NCBI GenBank assembly: GCA_964479695.1
Contig: CAYZSO010000003.1
Span: forward strand, 94,138-158,137
Direction: 5' to 3'
DNA length: 64,000 nucleotides
Source of the DNA: JAAYZH01 sp964479695
GTDB taxonomy: Bacteria > Bacillota > Clostridia > Saccharofermentanales > Fastidiosipilaceae
Both the position numbers and the translations under genes were made by a program. The notes beneath the pieces are model-generated. The model ran no database searches, had not been told where the DNA came from, and saw only the letters and a list, made by a program, of their open reading frames with translations. Shown here piece by piece: positions 15,605 through 24,313 of the stretch (position 1 is the first letter of the stretch; every line of letters starts with the position of its first letter).

Positions 15605-18004
15605 CTAGAGTGTAGGATCGTCCTTTGCCCTTTCGCTTACTGTGTACGTTTGCGGACGCTCTTTGCGGCGGGCCAGATAGAGGTAAACGACAAGGGCGAT
15701 TACCGAAATACACGTAATGATCATCCCCTCGGTGAGTCCGGGCGTTCTGTAAGTGAAGGCAACCTCGTGGCTGCCGGCAGGGGCTTCAATAAACATAAGT
15801 CCCATTGACTCATTAATTGCCACTTCCTTCCCATCAATGAGGCAGGTCCAGCCGGAGGACCAAGGAACGGTAAAAAAAAGGTTTCCCTGTGAAGTGCGTG
15901 TGTAGCCGGCCCGGAAACCATCGCCTTGCCAAGTCATCTCGCTGACCCCTTGTAGCTTACTGTCATCTGAGGGCATGGTTGCAGCCGTTAGATTATCTCG
16001 TTGATCTTCCGGAAGTACGCGCAGGCCAAGACTCGATGCCAGCGCTTCCTGTTCTGGTTTAAGAGGGAGGGCGCGGTGAATCAGATAAGAGCGCTCGGGA
16101 AAGGGCGTCTTCTGGAAATCTTCCCACGAAATGTAATACTGATAGGAAAAACCGGCCGGCAGGTAGGAGTCATACTCGTAAATATAGGCCGTTGCTCCAT
16201 CTTCGCCGACGCCTTGTCGCAGCAATTCTCCCTGCCCTTTTTGTGGCTCTGGTGAGACGAGGTAACGGGCACCCAAGAAGGAGCGGAGCCCCGGTTCGTC
16301 ATTGACGGAAGCAACGAAACGACCTTGGCCGATATCGTTGTAAAATTGATAGATGGAAGGGCTCACGGTGCTGCTGAATGAATTGATACTGCGAAGCCCT
16401 GACGTCAAGGCCTCGTTTCGGTGCGTCGTATCCGAGTGGAAGCGATAGAGATCAAGGTTGAGGTGGGCGTCTTTGGCCAGATCATTGAGCAAATTCCCGA
16501 AACCTACATAAATCCGAGGAACATTCTCAGGCTTATTGGAAGAACCGGAATTCTGGCCGCGGGCGATCGTGTACACCTGATTGAGACCTCCGAAGACTAG
16601 AACGATGGCCAGAAGCGCTGTAAAACGGCGCTCCGGACGTTCCTTCTTCTCTGCGTCCAGGATAAGCCACGCCAATAACAGCCCTAAGATACTGGCCAGA
16701 CTGAAGGCCAGAAATGCCGGTACATGATTGATCACCCCGATCTGAGTCCTGTCTGCCCGCGGGGATGGCAGGATAAAACAGAGGATTGTAAAGCCGATCA
16801 GCAAAATGAGGGTAATCCCGGAGGCGAGGCGAATGAGTCTGGGATTCGCTTGGTCAGCTGAGGCTAAGAAATCGAGTGCCTTCGCCGAGGCCAAGGCCAT
16901 AATAAGGATCGGCATGAAAAACCAGCGTGTATAGTAAACCGAACCCAGGCCGGTAAACACGCTGTTCAATACCGGTATCCCGGCGAAAAGGGCCAGGACA
17001 AGCAGGAGGTTTCGCAGCCACTTATCTTCTGTTGTTTTCTTATGCAGGAAAAATACCAAGACCAGCATGATGCCCACCGCGGGAAGCCAGAGAGACGTGG
17101 AGGCATAGTAGGTGGGAGGATAGATGACTTCGCTGGGCATGAAATCTCCGGGGAAGAGAAACGAGCGAAGCAAATTCAGATACTGTTCCTTTGAATAGAA
17201 GAACCAACGGTCGAAGGACAATTTTGCTTGCGCCCGCGGCAGTTCCATGGTTGATAGCATGGAGGGAATGAACAAGAATGAGCCCAAACCAACGCCCAAG
17301 AGACCTTCTAGAAGGTACTCCCAGACTCGGCGGATTTCTCTCGACCAGTGGGGAATCAAGAAACGAACGATGTAGTAGATAACTACGAAAACGACTTCCT
17401 CCGCGAAGAAAAAATAATTCAAGACGCAGGAAAAGCCGACCGCAAGCGCGAAGACACCACGTCGTTTTCTCGTTGCCAGCTCCTCTAAGGTGATCAGCAA
17501 GAGAGGGAAAAAGGCCGTGACATCGTGAAAATGGTTGAAGATGGTATTGGCGGCTTGGAATCCGGAAAAAGCGTAGAGCATCGCGCCTACCACAGCTGTC
17601 CTGCGGTCTCTCACGAATCGCTGCAAATAAAGATAGGCAAAAATTGCGGCGGTCATGTATTTCAGAATATAGAGCGGGCCGGTTAGGTAGGGGAAGAAGC
17701 TTGAAGGGAAAAGCATGGACAGCCAGAAGAAAGGGCTCCCCAGGTTATAGAAACTAAAAGCCGGGATCAAACCACTGCCAATATCAAGCTCGGCGGCCCA
17801 GGTTTTCCCTTGCTTAAGCGCATCGTTCACGTACATGTTGAAAGGCACTTGCTGGGAGTTGAAATCGTCAACCACCGTTAGCCAACCGCCATTCGTTACT
17901 AGAAAGGGGACAAACACCGCCGCTGCGCAAAGGAAGCTGGCTACAGCTGTGAGGAAGAGATAGGAATTACGATTCTGCTGAGCTCTTCTTGTAAGCAAAT
18001 TCAT
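15605..18004 (-). CDS. YfhO-family multi-pass membrane protein
   Basis: A 799-residue protein with about 12-13 membrane segments over the first 480 residues and again one segment near the C-terminus. An acidic pair DD in VVDDFNSQQVPF lies in the first extracytoplasmic loop, as in GT-C glycosyltransferase-like proteins. The C-terminal third is a soluble outer domain ending in the YfhO-type block LFFTVPWSSGWTCLIDGKE and PAGSHEVAFTYRTPGL. In Bacillus, YfhO-like proteins are linked to glycosylation of lipoteichoic acid. No gene for that pathway is adjacent, so the substrate is open. It is followed downstream by no visible terminator. Confidence 0.85.
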   Translation of the reverse strand: MNLLTRRAQQNRNSYLFLTAVASFLCAAAVFVPFLVTNGGWLTVVDDFNSQQVPFNMYVNDALKQGKTWAAELDIGSGLIPAFSFYNLGSPFFWLSMLFPSSFFPYLTGPLYILKYMTAAIFAYLYLQRFVRDRRTAVVGAMLYAFSGFQAANTIFNHFHDVTAFFPLLLITLEELATRKRRGVFALAVGFSCVLNYFFFAEEVVFVVIYYIVRFLIPHWSREIRRVWEYLLEGLLGVGLGSFLFIPSMLSTMELPRAQAKLSFDRWFFYSKEQYLNLLRSFLFPGDFMPSEVIYPPTYYASTSLWLPAVGIMLVLVFFLHKKTTEDKWLRNLLLVLALFAGIPVLNSVFTGLGSVYYTRWFFMPILIMALASAKALDFLASADQANPRLIRLASGITLILLIGFTILCFILPSPRADRTQIGVINHVPAFLAFSLASILGLLLAWLILDAEKKERPERRFTALLAIVLVFGGLNQVYTIARGQNSGSSNKPENVPRIYVGFGNLLNDLAKDAHLNLDLYRFHSDTTHRNEALTSGLRSINSFSSTVSPSIYQFYNDIGQGRFVASVNDEPGLRSFLGARYLVSPEPQKGQGELLRQGVGEDGATAYIYEYDSYLPAGFSYQYYISWEDFQKTPFPERSYLIHRALPLKPEQEALASSLGLRVLPEDQRDNLTAATMPSDDSKLQGVSEMTWQGDGFRAGYTRTSQGNLFFTVPWSSGWTCLIDGKEVAINESMGLMFIEAPAGSHEVAFTYRTPGLTEGMIITCISVIALVVYLYLARRKERPQTYTVSERAKDDPTL

Positions 18005-18130
18005 TCTGTGTCACCCCGCCACGTAATTTCACGTAATTTTCTCTGCCTTGCGTTACCCCGTCTTGTAACTTCGCCCTGAGTTACCTCGTCACACTATCTT
18101 ACCTAACCTGAGCTGGCTCGTCACGTGAAA

Positions 18131-19942
18131 TTACTCAACGGTGACGGATTTCGCCAAATTACGCGGCTTATCAATATCCAAGCCTTTGTTTGCCGCAACA
18201 TAGTACGCAAAGAGCTGGAGCACGATCGCCGATAAGGAGGGGGAGAAGAGTTCGTGGGTGTCCGGGACAGGGATTTGAAAAACTTTTTCATCCGCCGGGC
18301 TGTCCGTCTGTTTGCCGATGAAAAGGACTTTCGCCCCGCGACTGATTACTTGTTCCACGTTGGAGACAATTTTCGGATAGAGTGCGGAGACGTTGGCCAA
18401 AGCCACTACCAGCGTGTTCTCTTCAATCAGCGAAATCGTACCATGTTTCAGCTCTCCTGCCGCATAAGCCTCTGAATGGATATAGGAAATTTCTTTGAGT
18501 TTCAGAGAGCCTTCCAAGGCAATGGCATAGTCGATGTTGCGACCGATGAAGAAGATGCTCTTATAGCCAATACAGGTGGAGGCATAGCGCTGAATATCAT
18601 CGATCGATCCCAGGAGGGTTCGGACTTTGGCCGGAATATTTTTAATTACGGCGAAGTAGGCCTCGACCTCTGCCGGGCTAAGCTTCCCCAATTTCTTGGC
18701 AAACGTGACCGCCAGAATATCCAGCGCCACCAGTTGGGCGGAGAAGGCCTTGGTCGTGGCAACTGCAATTTCAGGGCCGGCCAGCGTATAAATAGTGTGA
18801 TCCGCTTCCTTGGCAATCGTACTGCCGATCACATTGACGATGGCGAGTGTCTGAGCTCCTCGGGTTTTGGCTTCGCGCATGGCGGCAATCGTGTCAGCCG
18901 TTTCTCCCGACTGGCTGACCAGAATTACAAGTGTGCGGCTGTCGACGATCGGGTCTTTGTAGCGGAATTCCGAGGCGAGCTCTACTTCCACGTTAACCCG
19001 GCAGAGCTTCTCGAACACATATTTGGCACAGAAGCCGGCGTTATAGGCTGAGCCGCAGGCCGTGATCACGAGCTTGTTATATTGGGCAGGGTCAAGCCCC
19101 TCCATAACTTCCTTGTTATCCCCTTGTTTAAGCAAGGAATCGATCGTTTCGCGGATGATCTTCGGCTGCTCCATGATCTCCTTGAGCATGAAGTGGGGAT
19201 AGCCGCCTTTCTCTGCACTATCGAGGGACCAAGTGATGGTTTCTGCGGCTTTGGCCAAAGGCGCCAGATCCATGTCCCTGAAACTGACCTTATCCTCCTC
19301 CAGCACCGCGATTTCCTTATCGTTCAGGTAGATCACCTGATTTGTGTAGCGGAGCAAGGCCGGGACATCCGAAGCGATGAAATTGCCATCTTCCGAGACG
19401 CCAATGATGAGGGGATTATCTTTCTTTACCGCATAAATTTTGCCGGGCTCGTCCAGACACATAATCCCCAGCGCATAGGATCCGTCCAAAGCATTCGCCA
19501 GCTTGACCACGGTTTCCGCCATATCTCCGTCGTAATAATACTCGGCAAGCTGAGCGATGACCTCGCTGTCCGTTTGCGAACGGAAGGTGATGCCTCTTTG
19601 CTCCAGATGCTCTTTCAGCTCCTTGTAATTCTCAATAATCCCATTGTGGACGACCGCGATCTTGCCCTTGTCACTGATATGCGGATGGGAATTGACGTCA
19701 GACGGCTCGCCGTGGGTAGCCCATCTCGTGTGCCCGATTCCGACATGGCCTTGAATCGGCTCTTCGGCGAGAGCCGCCTCCAAACCCGCAATCCGCCCCT
19801 TCTGTTTACGTACCAGAAAACCGTCTTCATTGTAGACGGCGATCCCGGCGGAATCGTAGCCGCGATATTCCAATTTCTTCAGTCCGTCGATGATGACAGG
19901 CACCGCATCCCTTCGGCCAATATAGCCGATAATTCCACACAT
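18131..19942 (-). CDS. glmS: Glutamine--fructose-6-phosphate aminotransferase (isomerizing)
   Basis: Makes glucosamine-6-phosphate from fructose-6-phosphate and glutamine, the first step to UDP-GlcNAc. The 603 residues are full length: the N-terminal nucleophile Cys2 in MCGIIGYIG, the HTRWATHG loop, two SIS domains (SQSGETADT at about 345), and the C-terminal LAKSVTVE end. It lies 138 bp after purA on the same strand with AGGAGG before ATG. That gap is filled by short direct repeats and has no room for, and no sign of, a glmS ribozyme, so control must differ from the Bacillus mode. Confidence 0.97.
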   Translation of the reverse strand: MCGIIGYIGRRDAVPVIIDGLKKLEYRGYDSAGIAVYNEDGFLVRKQKGRIAGLEAALAEEPIQGHVGIGHTRWATHGEPSDVNSHPHISDKGKIAVVHNGIIENYKELKEHLEQRGITFRSQTDSEVIAQLAEYYYDGDMAETVVKLANALDGSYALGIMCLDEPGKIYAVKKDNPLIIGVSEDGNFIASDVPALLRYTNQVIYLNDKEIAVLEEDKVSFRDMDLAPLAKAAETITWSLDSAEKGGYPHFMLKEIMEQPKIIRETIDSLLKQGDNKEVMEGLDPAQYNKLVITACGSAYNAGFCAKYVFEKLCRVNVEVELASEFRYKDPIVDSRTLVILVSQSGETADTIAAMREAKTRGAQTLAIVNVIGSTIAKEADHTIYTLAGPEIAVATTKAFSAQLVALDILAVTFAKKLGKLSPAEVEAYFAVIKNIPAKVRTLLGSIDDIQRYASTCIGYKSIFFIGRNIDYAIALEGSLKLKEISYIHSEAYAAGELKHGTISLIEENTLVVALANVSALYPKIVSNVEQVISRGAKVLFIGKQTDSPADEKVFQIPVPDTHELFSPSLSAIVLQLFAYYVAANKGLDIDKPRNLAKSVTVE

Positions 19943-19964
19943 AGATTATTCTCCTCCGTTGTTC

Positions 19965-20062
19965 GTACGCGAGTATCCCGCGTGCATTCCGCGTGCATTC
20001 GCCGCATCGCTAGGCCAGGCCAGGCTTCATTTGACTTGACTTGACTTGACTTCGCTTCGCTT
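19965..20062. repeat. Short direct repeats between purA and glmS
   Basis: CGCGTGCATTC occurs twice (about 19979-20000), followed by AGGCC repeats and then five TTGAC(T) pentamers in a row at about 20031-20055 and two CGCTT. This looks like slippage-derived sequence. No promoter or ribozyme is seen here. Confidence 0.7.
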
Positions 20063-20080
20063 GTTTCCGTGATGGGGCAT

Positions 20081-21352
20081 TTACCTAAGCGTCACGTATT
20101 GTTCGCGATCTGCACCCACAGAAACATATCTGATTTTGCAGCCCACTTGTTGTTCAATGAATTTTATGTAGGCCAAAGCCGCCGTCGGCAGCTCTTCTTC
20201 TCGCCGGCAGTGCGAGATGTCTTGGCCGAAACCCGGTAAATATTCGTAGACCGGCTTGGCTCTCTGCAAGCGTTCTCCCTCCGGGAAGACCATTGTCCGC
20301 TCGCCGTCTATTTCGTACGCCGTGCAGACGGGGATTTGCTTGTAACCCGACAAAATATCCAGTTTTGTGAGAGCCAATTCATCAGCTCCTTGCACGGCCA
20401 CACCATAACGACTGGCGACCACATCGAAACCGCCGACACGCCTGGGTCTCCCTGTTGCCGCGCCGTATTCTGCACCGGCTTCCCGCAAGATTTCTGCTTC
20501 AGCACCGAACATCTCCGCGGTAAAAGGTCCTTCGCCGACACAAGACGAATAGGCCTTCATGACGCCGATGACCTTGTCCAAGTGGAGTCCCGGCACACCG
20601 GCTCCGTATGTTGCGTAAGCGGCCAAAGTCTGCGACGAGGTCGTATAAGGATAGATTCCGTAATCGATATCTCTCAGTGCCCCCAGCTGAGCCTCAAACA
20701 GGATATCTTTACCTGCCTGCACTTGCTCATGAAGAAACTCGGTGGTATTGGTGATGTAGGGAAGCAGAGGCTCGCCATAGGTCCGCAGCCAGGTAAAAAT
20801 TTCTTCCGCATTCGCCCGGTAGGAGCCGTAAGCCGCGAGGGTCAGGTTTTTCCACAAAACCAGATCTTCCACCCTCTCCCGCAGTGTTACAGGATCCAGA
20901 AGATCGCCGATGCGAATTCCCTTCTTGCTGTATTTATCACTGTAGGCAGGTGCAATCCCGCGTCTGGTCGAGCCGAATTTCTTGTCACCCAGACGTTCTT
21001 CTTCGAGAACGTCCTGCTTCACGTGGTAGGGCAGGGTAATGAAGGCCCTTGAGGATAGTTTCAGATTGTCCGGCGAGATTTTTATGCCTTTGGTTTGGAG
21101 ATTCGAGATTTCCCGCACCAGGTGTTCAATGTCAATCACCATGCCGGCACCCAGCACATTGACGGAACGTTCTCGCAAAATCCCGGACGGCAGTAAATTC
21201 AGGACGAATTTCCCTCTGTCATTGATTACGGTATGTCCGGCGTTATTGCCCCCTTGATAGCGGCAGACGATATCATATTGCTCGGAGAGTAGGTCAACCA
21301 TACGGCCTTTGCCTTCATCTCCCCAGTTTATTCCCACAATAGCGGTAAGCAT
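20081..21352 (-). CDS. purA: Adenylosuccinate synthetase
   Basis: Joins IMP and aspartate with GTP on the way to AMP. The 423 residues carry the P-loop variant GINWGDEGKG at residues 7-16, the IMP-binding NNAGHTV block at 36-42, and the GTP-binding VGGFDVVASRYG region. The usual length is 420-430. GGGAGGTGG lies before ATG, and a good promoter is found at 21380-21407. glmS follows on the same strand, so purA and glmS are probably cotranscribed. Confidence 0.97.
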   Translation of the reverse strand: MLTAIVGINWGDEGKGRMVDLLSEQYDIVCRYQGGNNAGHTVINDRGKFVLNLLPSGILRERSVNVLGAGMVIDIEHLVREISNLQTKGIKISPDNLKLSSRAFITLPYHVKQDVLEEERLGDKKFGSTRRGIAPAYSDKYSKKGIRIGDLLDPVTLRERVEDLVLWKNLTLAAYGSYRANAEEIFTWLRTYGEPLLPYITNTTEFLHEQVQAGKDILFEAQLGALRDIDYGIYPYTTSSQTLAAYATYGAGVPGLHLDKVIGVMKAYSSCVGEGPFTAEMFGAEAEILREAGAEYGAATGRPRRVGGFDVVASRYGVAVQGADELALTKLDILSGYKQIPVCTAYEIDGERTMVFPEGERLQRAKPVYEYLPGFGQDISHCRREEELPTAALAYIKFIEQQVGCKIRYVSVGADREQYVTLR

Positions 21353-21379
21353 AAATAGCCACCTCCCTTACAAACAAAA

Positions 21380-21407
21380 ATTGTAAAGCAAAATCAGCAG
21401 CTGTAAA
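21380..21407 (-). promoter_or_regulatory. Sigma-A promoter of purA (and probably glmS)
   Basis: On the minus strand, TTTACA (21402-21407), a 16-bp spacer, and TACAAT (21380-21385), 28 bp before the purA ATG. Confidence 0.65.
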
Positions 21408-21534
21408 GAATTTTTTTTGTTAATGATGAAGCCCGGCACGTACGCAAGGGCAATCCTATTGAAAGAGAATCAGCTATTTCCTGCATGGCAAGCGGCTTCT
21501 CTGTTATTTACACGAAGTCATCCAAATTGGGTGG

Positions 21535-22008
21535 TCAAGTATCCTCATCATCGTCGTCGACGGATTCATCGAAGAAATCGTTACTTCTGGCGACCTGCAA
21601 CCTAACAAGGGCACGGTATTGCATAACCTCGAGTCGCTTTGTCATTTGATCCTCGCGCTTCTCCGCAAGAGCCTCTTCCGCCGTGATGCGATCCTCTTCG
21701 GCGCGTTCAAGGTCAATTTCATCCGGACGTTGTGCAATGGTGCTGTAAACTTTAATATGATTATCTTCGACATCCGCAACGCCTCCAAAAACAGCCAGCT
21801 GTTTCTCAACACCATCATTGTGAATGCGCATGACCCCATCACCAAGCACCGTGATCAACGAAGCGTGGCCCGGTTGGATACCCAGGTCACCGTCAATCGC
21901 CCGCATAATCACTAAGTCGCAAGTCTCGGTAAACTTGAGACCTCGCGGTGTTGTAATGGTCAAGTTGAGTTTCTTCACCGGTTTCACGGATGTGACATCA
22001 TCGGCCAT
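21535..22008 (-). CDS. atpC: ATP synthase F1 epsilon subunit
   Basis: The 157-residue epsilon subunit couples the rotor to F1 and can inhibit ATPase activity. The beta-sandwich domain has TTPRGLKFTETCDLVIMRAIDGDLGIQPGHASLI, close to the usual GDIGILPGHAPL block, and the helical hairpin has LERAEEDRITAEEALAEKRE. It ends in a strongly acidic tail (ESVDDDDEDT) longer than usual. It is the last gene of the atp operon, 3 bp after atpD. No clear terminator is seen in the 182 bp before the purA start. Confidence 0.95.
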   Translation of the reverse strand: MADDVTSVKPVKKLNLTITTPRGLKFTETCDLVIMRAIDGDLGIQPGHASLITVLGDGVMRIHNDGVEKQLAVFGGVADVEDNHIKVYSTIAQRPDEIDLERAEEDRITAEEALAEKREDQMTKRLEVMQYRALVRLQVARSNDFFDESVDDDDEDT

Positions 22009-22011
22009 AAG

Positions 22012-23418
22012 CTACTCCTCCGGGACTTGCGTTTTTTTGTATTTTTCCACAGCCTCGTCCACGGTGCCGACATTCATAAAGAAGCTCTCCGGCACCTCAT
22101 CATGGACGCCTTCGATGATTTCTCTGAAGCCCCTCAGCGTCTCATCAATCGTCACGAAACGACCGGGAATCTGTGTGTATTTTTCAGCCACATAAAACGG
22201 CTGTGACAAGAAACGCTGGACTTTGCGGGCACGGTTGACCGTGAGCTTATCTTCGTCACCCAGTTCGTCCAAACCCAAGATGGCCACGATATCCTGCAGA
22301 TCCTTGTAACGTTGCAGAATTCGTTTCACCGCCTGCGCGACCTGATAGTGCTCATTTCCGACAATTCCCGGCTCCAAGATCCTGGACGTGGAACTCAAAG
22401 GATCGATCGCGGGATAGATCCCCATTTTCACAATATTACGTGAGAGCACAGCAACCGCGTCCAAGTGTGTAAAAGTAGTCGCCGTTGCCGGGTCGGTGAA
22501 GTCATCCGCAGGAACATAAATAGCCTGCACAGAAGTAATCGATCCGCTCGGTGTCGAAGTAATTCGCTCTTGCAGTTCACCGATTTCCGTAGCCAAGGTA
22601 GGCTGGTAGCCAACCGCGCTGGGTGTTCTCCCGAGAAGAGCAGAGACCTCAGAACCGGCCTGGACGAAACGATAGATATTGTCGATGAACAAGAGCACAT
22701 CTTGATTACTCACATCGCGGAAATACTCAGCCATCGTAAGTCCGGTCAAGGCCACACGCATACGGACGCCGGGAGGTTCATTCATTTGGCCAAAGACCAA
22801 AGCCGTATTTTCCAGCACACCCGAATTTTTCATGTCATAGTACAAGTCATTTCCTTCACGCGTGCGTTCACCGACACCCACGAAGATCGAGCGGCCACTG
22901 TATTCGGAAGCAATACTGTTGATAAGTTCCATAATCAGAACCGTTTTTCCGACCCCCGCACCACCGAAAAGGCCGATCTTGCCGCCGCGGGAGAAGGGGC
23001 AGAGAAGGTCGATCGCCTTGATTCCCGTCACGAGCATTTCCGGTTGGGTGGATTGCTCCACTAAGCTTGGCGGATCGCGGTGGATCCCCCATTTTTCGTC
23101 AGACTCAATCGGCGGACCGTTATCGATCGGCTGCCCCAACACGTTCACCATGCGCCCCAAAATCTGGTCGCCAACAGGCACCGTAATCGCGGCACGGGTA
23201 TCCAGAGCCTTCATCCCGCGCTTCAAGCCATCGGTTGAATGCATAGAGATACAGCGAACACTTCGTTCACCCAAATGCTGAACGACTTCCAGGACAATGA
23301 CCTTATCGTGATTTTTGATCTCAATGGCATTGTAAAGCGCCGGTAATTCATCATCGAAGTGTATATCGACAACCGCGCCAATGATCTGAATAATTCTGCC
23401 GGTATTTTCTACTATCAT
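22012..23418 (-). CDS. atpD: ATP synthase F1 beta subunit
   Basis: The 468-residue catalytic subunit. Walker A is GGAGVGKTV at about 152-160, followed by VGERTREGNDLYYDM with the catalytic glutamate of GERTREG, and Walker B DVLLFIDNIYRF (the usual FIDNIFRF with Tyr for Phe). ALLGRTPSAVGYQPTL is intact. Its ATG overlaps the gamma stop by 4 bp, indicating coupled translation. Confidence 0.98.
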   Translation of the reverse strand: MIVENTGRIIQIIGAVVDIHFDDELPALYNAIEIKNHDKVIVLEVVQHLGERSVRCISMHSTDGLKRGMKALDTRAAITVPVGDQILGRMVNVLGQPIDNGPPIESDEKWGIHRDPPSLVEQSTQPEMLVTGIKAIDLLCPFSRGGKIGLFGGAGVGKTVLIMELINSIASEYSGRSIFVGVGERTREGNDLYYDMKNSGVLENTALVFGQMNEPPGVRMRVALTGLTMAEYFRDVSNQDVLLFIDNIYRFVQAGSEVSALLGRTPSAVGYQPTLATEIGELQERITSTPSGSITSVQAIYVPADDFTDPATATTFTHLDAVAVLSRNIVKMGIYPAIDPLSSTSRILEPGIVGNEHYQVAQAVKRILQRYKDLQDIVAILGLDELGDEDKLTVNRARKVQRFLSQPFYVAEKYTQIPGRFVTIDETLRGFREIIEGVHDEVPESFFMNVGTVDEAVEKYKKTQVPEE

Positions 23419-24302
23419 TTTCTTGTCCTTTTCTTCTTAGCGGAGTTACCGCTGACGATTTCGGTCAATTCTTGCGTAATCGCGCCTTGCCGTTCTCGGT
23501 TAAACTGTAAATTTAACTGATCAATGAGTTCTTCGGCATTTTTCCCCGCGGTATTCATGGTTACCATCCGGGCAGCCTGTTCACTTGTATGAGAATCAGA
23601 ATAAGAATTGAACAACACCATGTGTAAATATAAAGGCACCATATTGTCCAGCACAGTGGCGATACTCGGAGAATAGATGGCCTCTTTGGCCGAGTGATCC
23701 GGTTTATGGTAGTCAAGTGGCAAGAGCTTCTCAACTCTCGGTTGGTGCGACAAAACATTCTCAAAATGTGTGTAACAGACATAGATTTCGTCGTAGTTCT
23801 CCTCGCGAAACTCTGAGGCAAGCCAAGCTGAAGAGGCTTCGGTTGTATGATAGATTTGCGATTCGGGGAAATCCGTGACTGTACGAATGATATTTTTTTT
23901 GTGACGTTTGAAAAACGTTTCGCCCTTCTTGCCGCCAACAATGATGTGTTCTTGGGGGAATCCGGCAGATTTTTTCCCTGCGGTGTGCTCGGCCATATGC
24001 TCAAGAGCCAAGTTTGAGATATTCGCATTAAAGCCCCCGGCGAATCCCTGATTACTGGTGAGCACGATGTACAAGATGTTTTTTACCGGACGTTTAGCGA
24101 AGAAAGGATGGTCTTCGACGCCGTCGAATTGACTCAATTTGTCCAACGTTTCCTGCAATCCGTCCAAAATGGGTATCGCGCCGCGGAGCTGGGCTTGTGC
24201 CTTGTGTAATTTCGAAGAGGCAATCGAATCCATCGCCCGGATGATTTGGCCGGTCGAGGTCACACTTTCGATTCGTAATTTAATGTCTCTCATTGAAGGC
24301 AT
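23415..24302 (-). CDS. atpG: ATP synthase F1 gamma subunit
   Basis: The 295-residue central stalk. The N-terminal helix SMRDIKLRIESVTSTGQIIRAMDSIASSKL fits the gamma pattern, and the C-terminal helix has ARMVTMNTAGKNAEELIDQLNLQFNRERQGAITQEL. A basic KKKRTRK end extends past the usual stop. It lies 11 bp after the delta-alpha frame and overlaps atpD by 4 bp. Confidence 0.96.
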   Translation of the reverse strand: MPSMRDIKLRIESVTSTGQIIRAMDSIASSKLHKAQAQLRGAIPILDGLQETLDKLSQFDGVEDHPFFAKRPVKNILYIVLTSNQGFAGGFNANISNLALEHMAEHTAGKKSAGFPQEHIIVGGKKGETFFKRHKKNIIRTVTDFPESQIYHTTEASSAWLASEFREENYDEIYVCYTHFENVLSHQPRVEKLLPLDYHKPDHSAKEAIYSPSIATVLDNMVPLYLHMVLFNSYSDSHTSEQAARMVTMNTAGKNAEELIDQLNLQFNRERQGAITQELTEIVSGNSAKKKRTRK

Positions 24303-24313
24303 AGATGAACTCC

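Noticed and set aside
19082..20044. 320-codon open frame on the plus strand opposite glmS
   Set aside because: It is fully antisense to an intact glmS, lacks a ribosome site and shows no known motif.
19943..20080. glmS ribozyme
   Set aside because: The gap is too short and consists of direct repeats with none of the ribozyme core.
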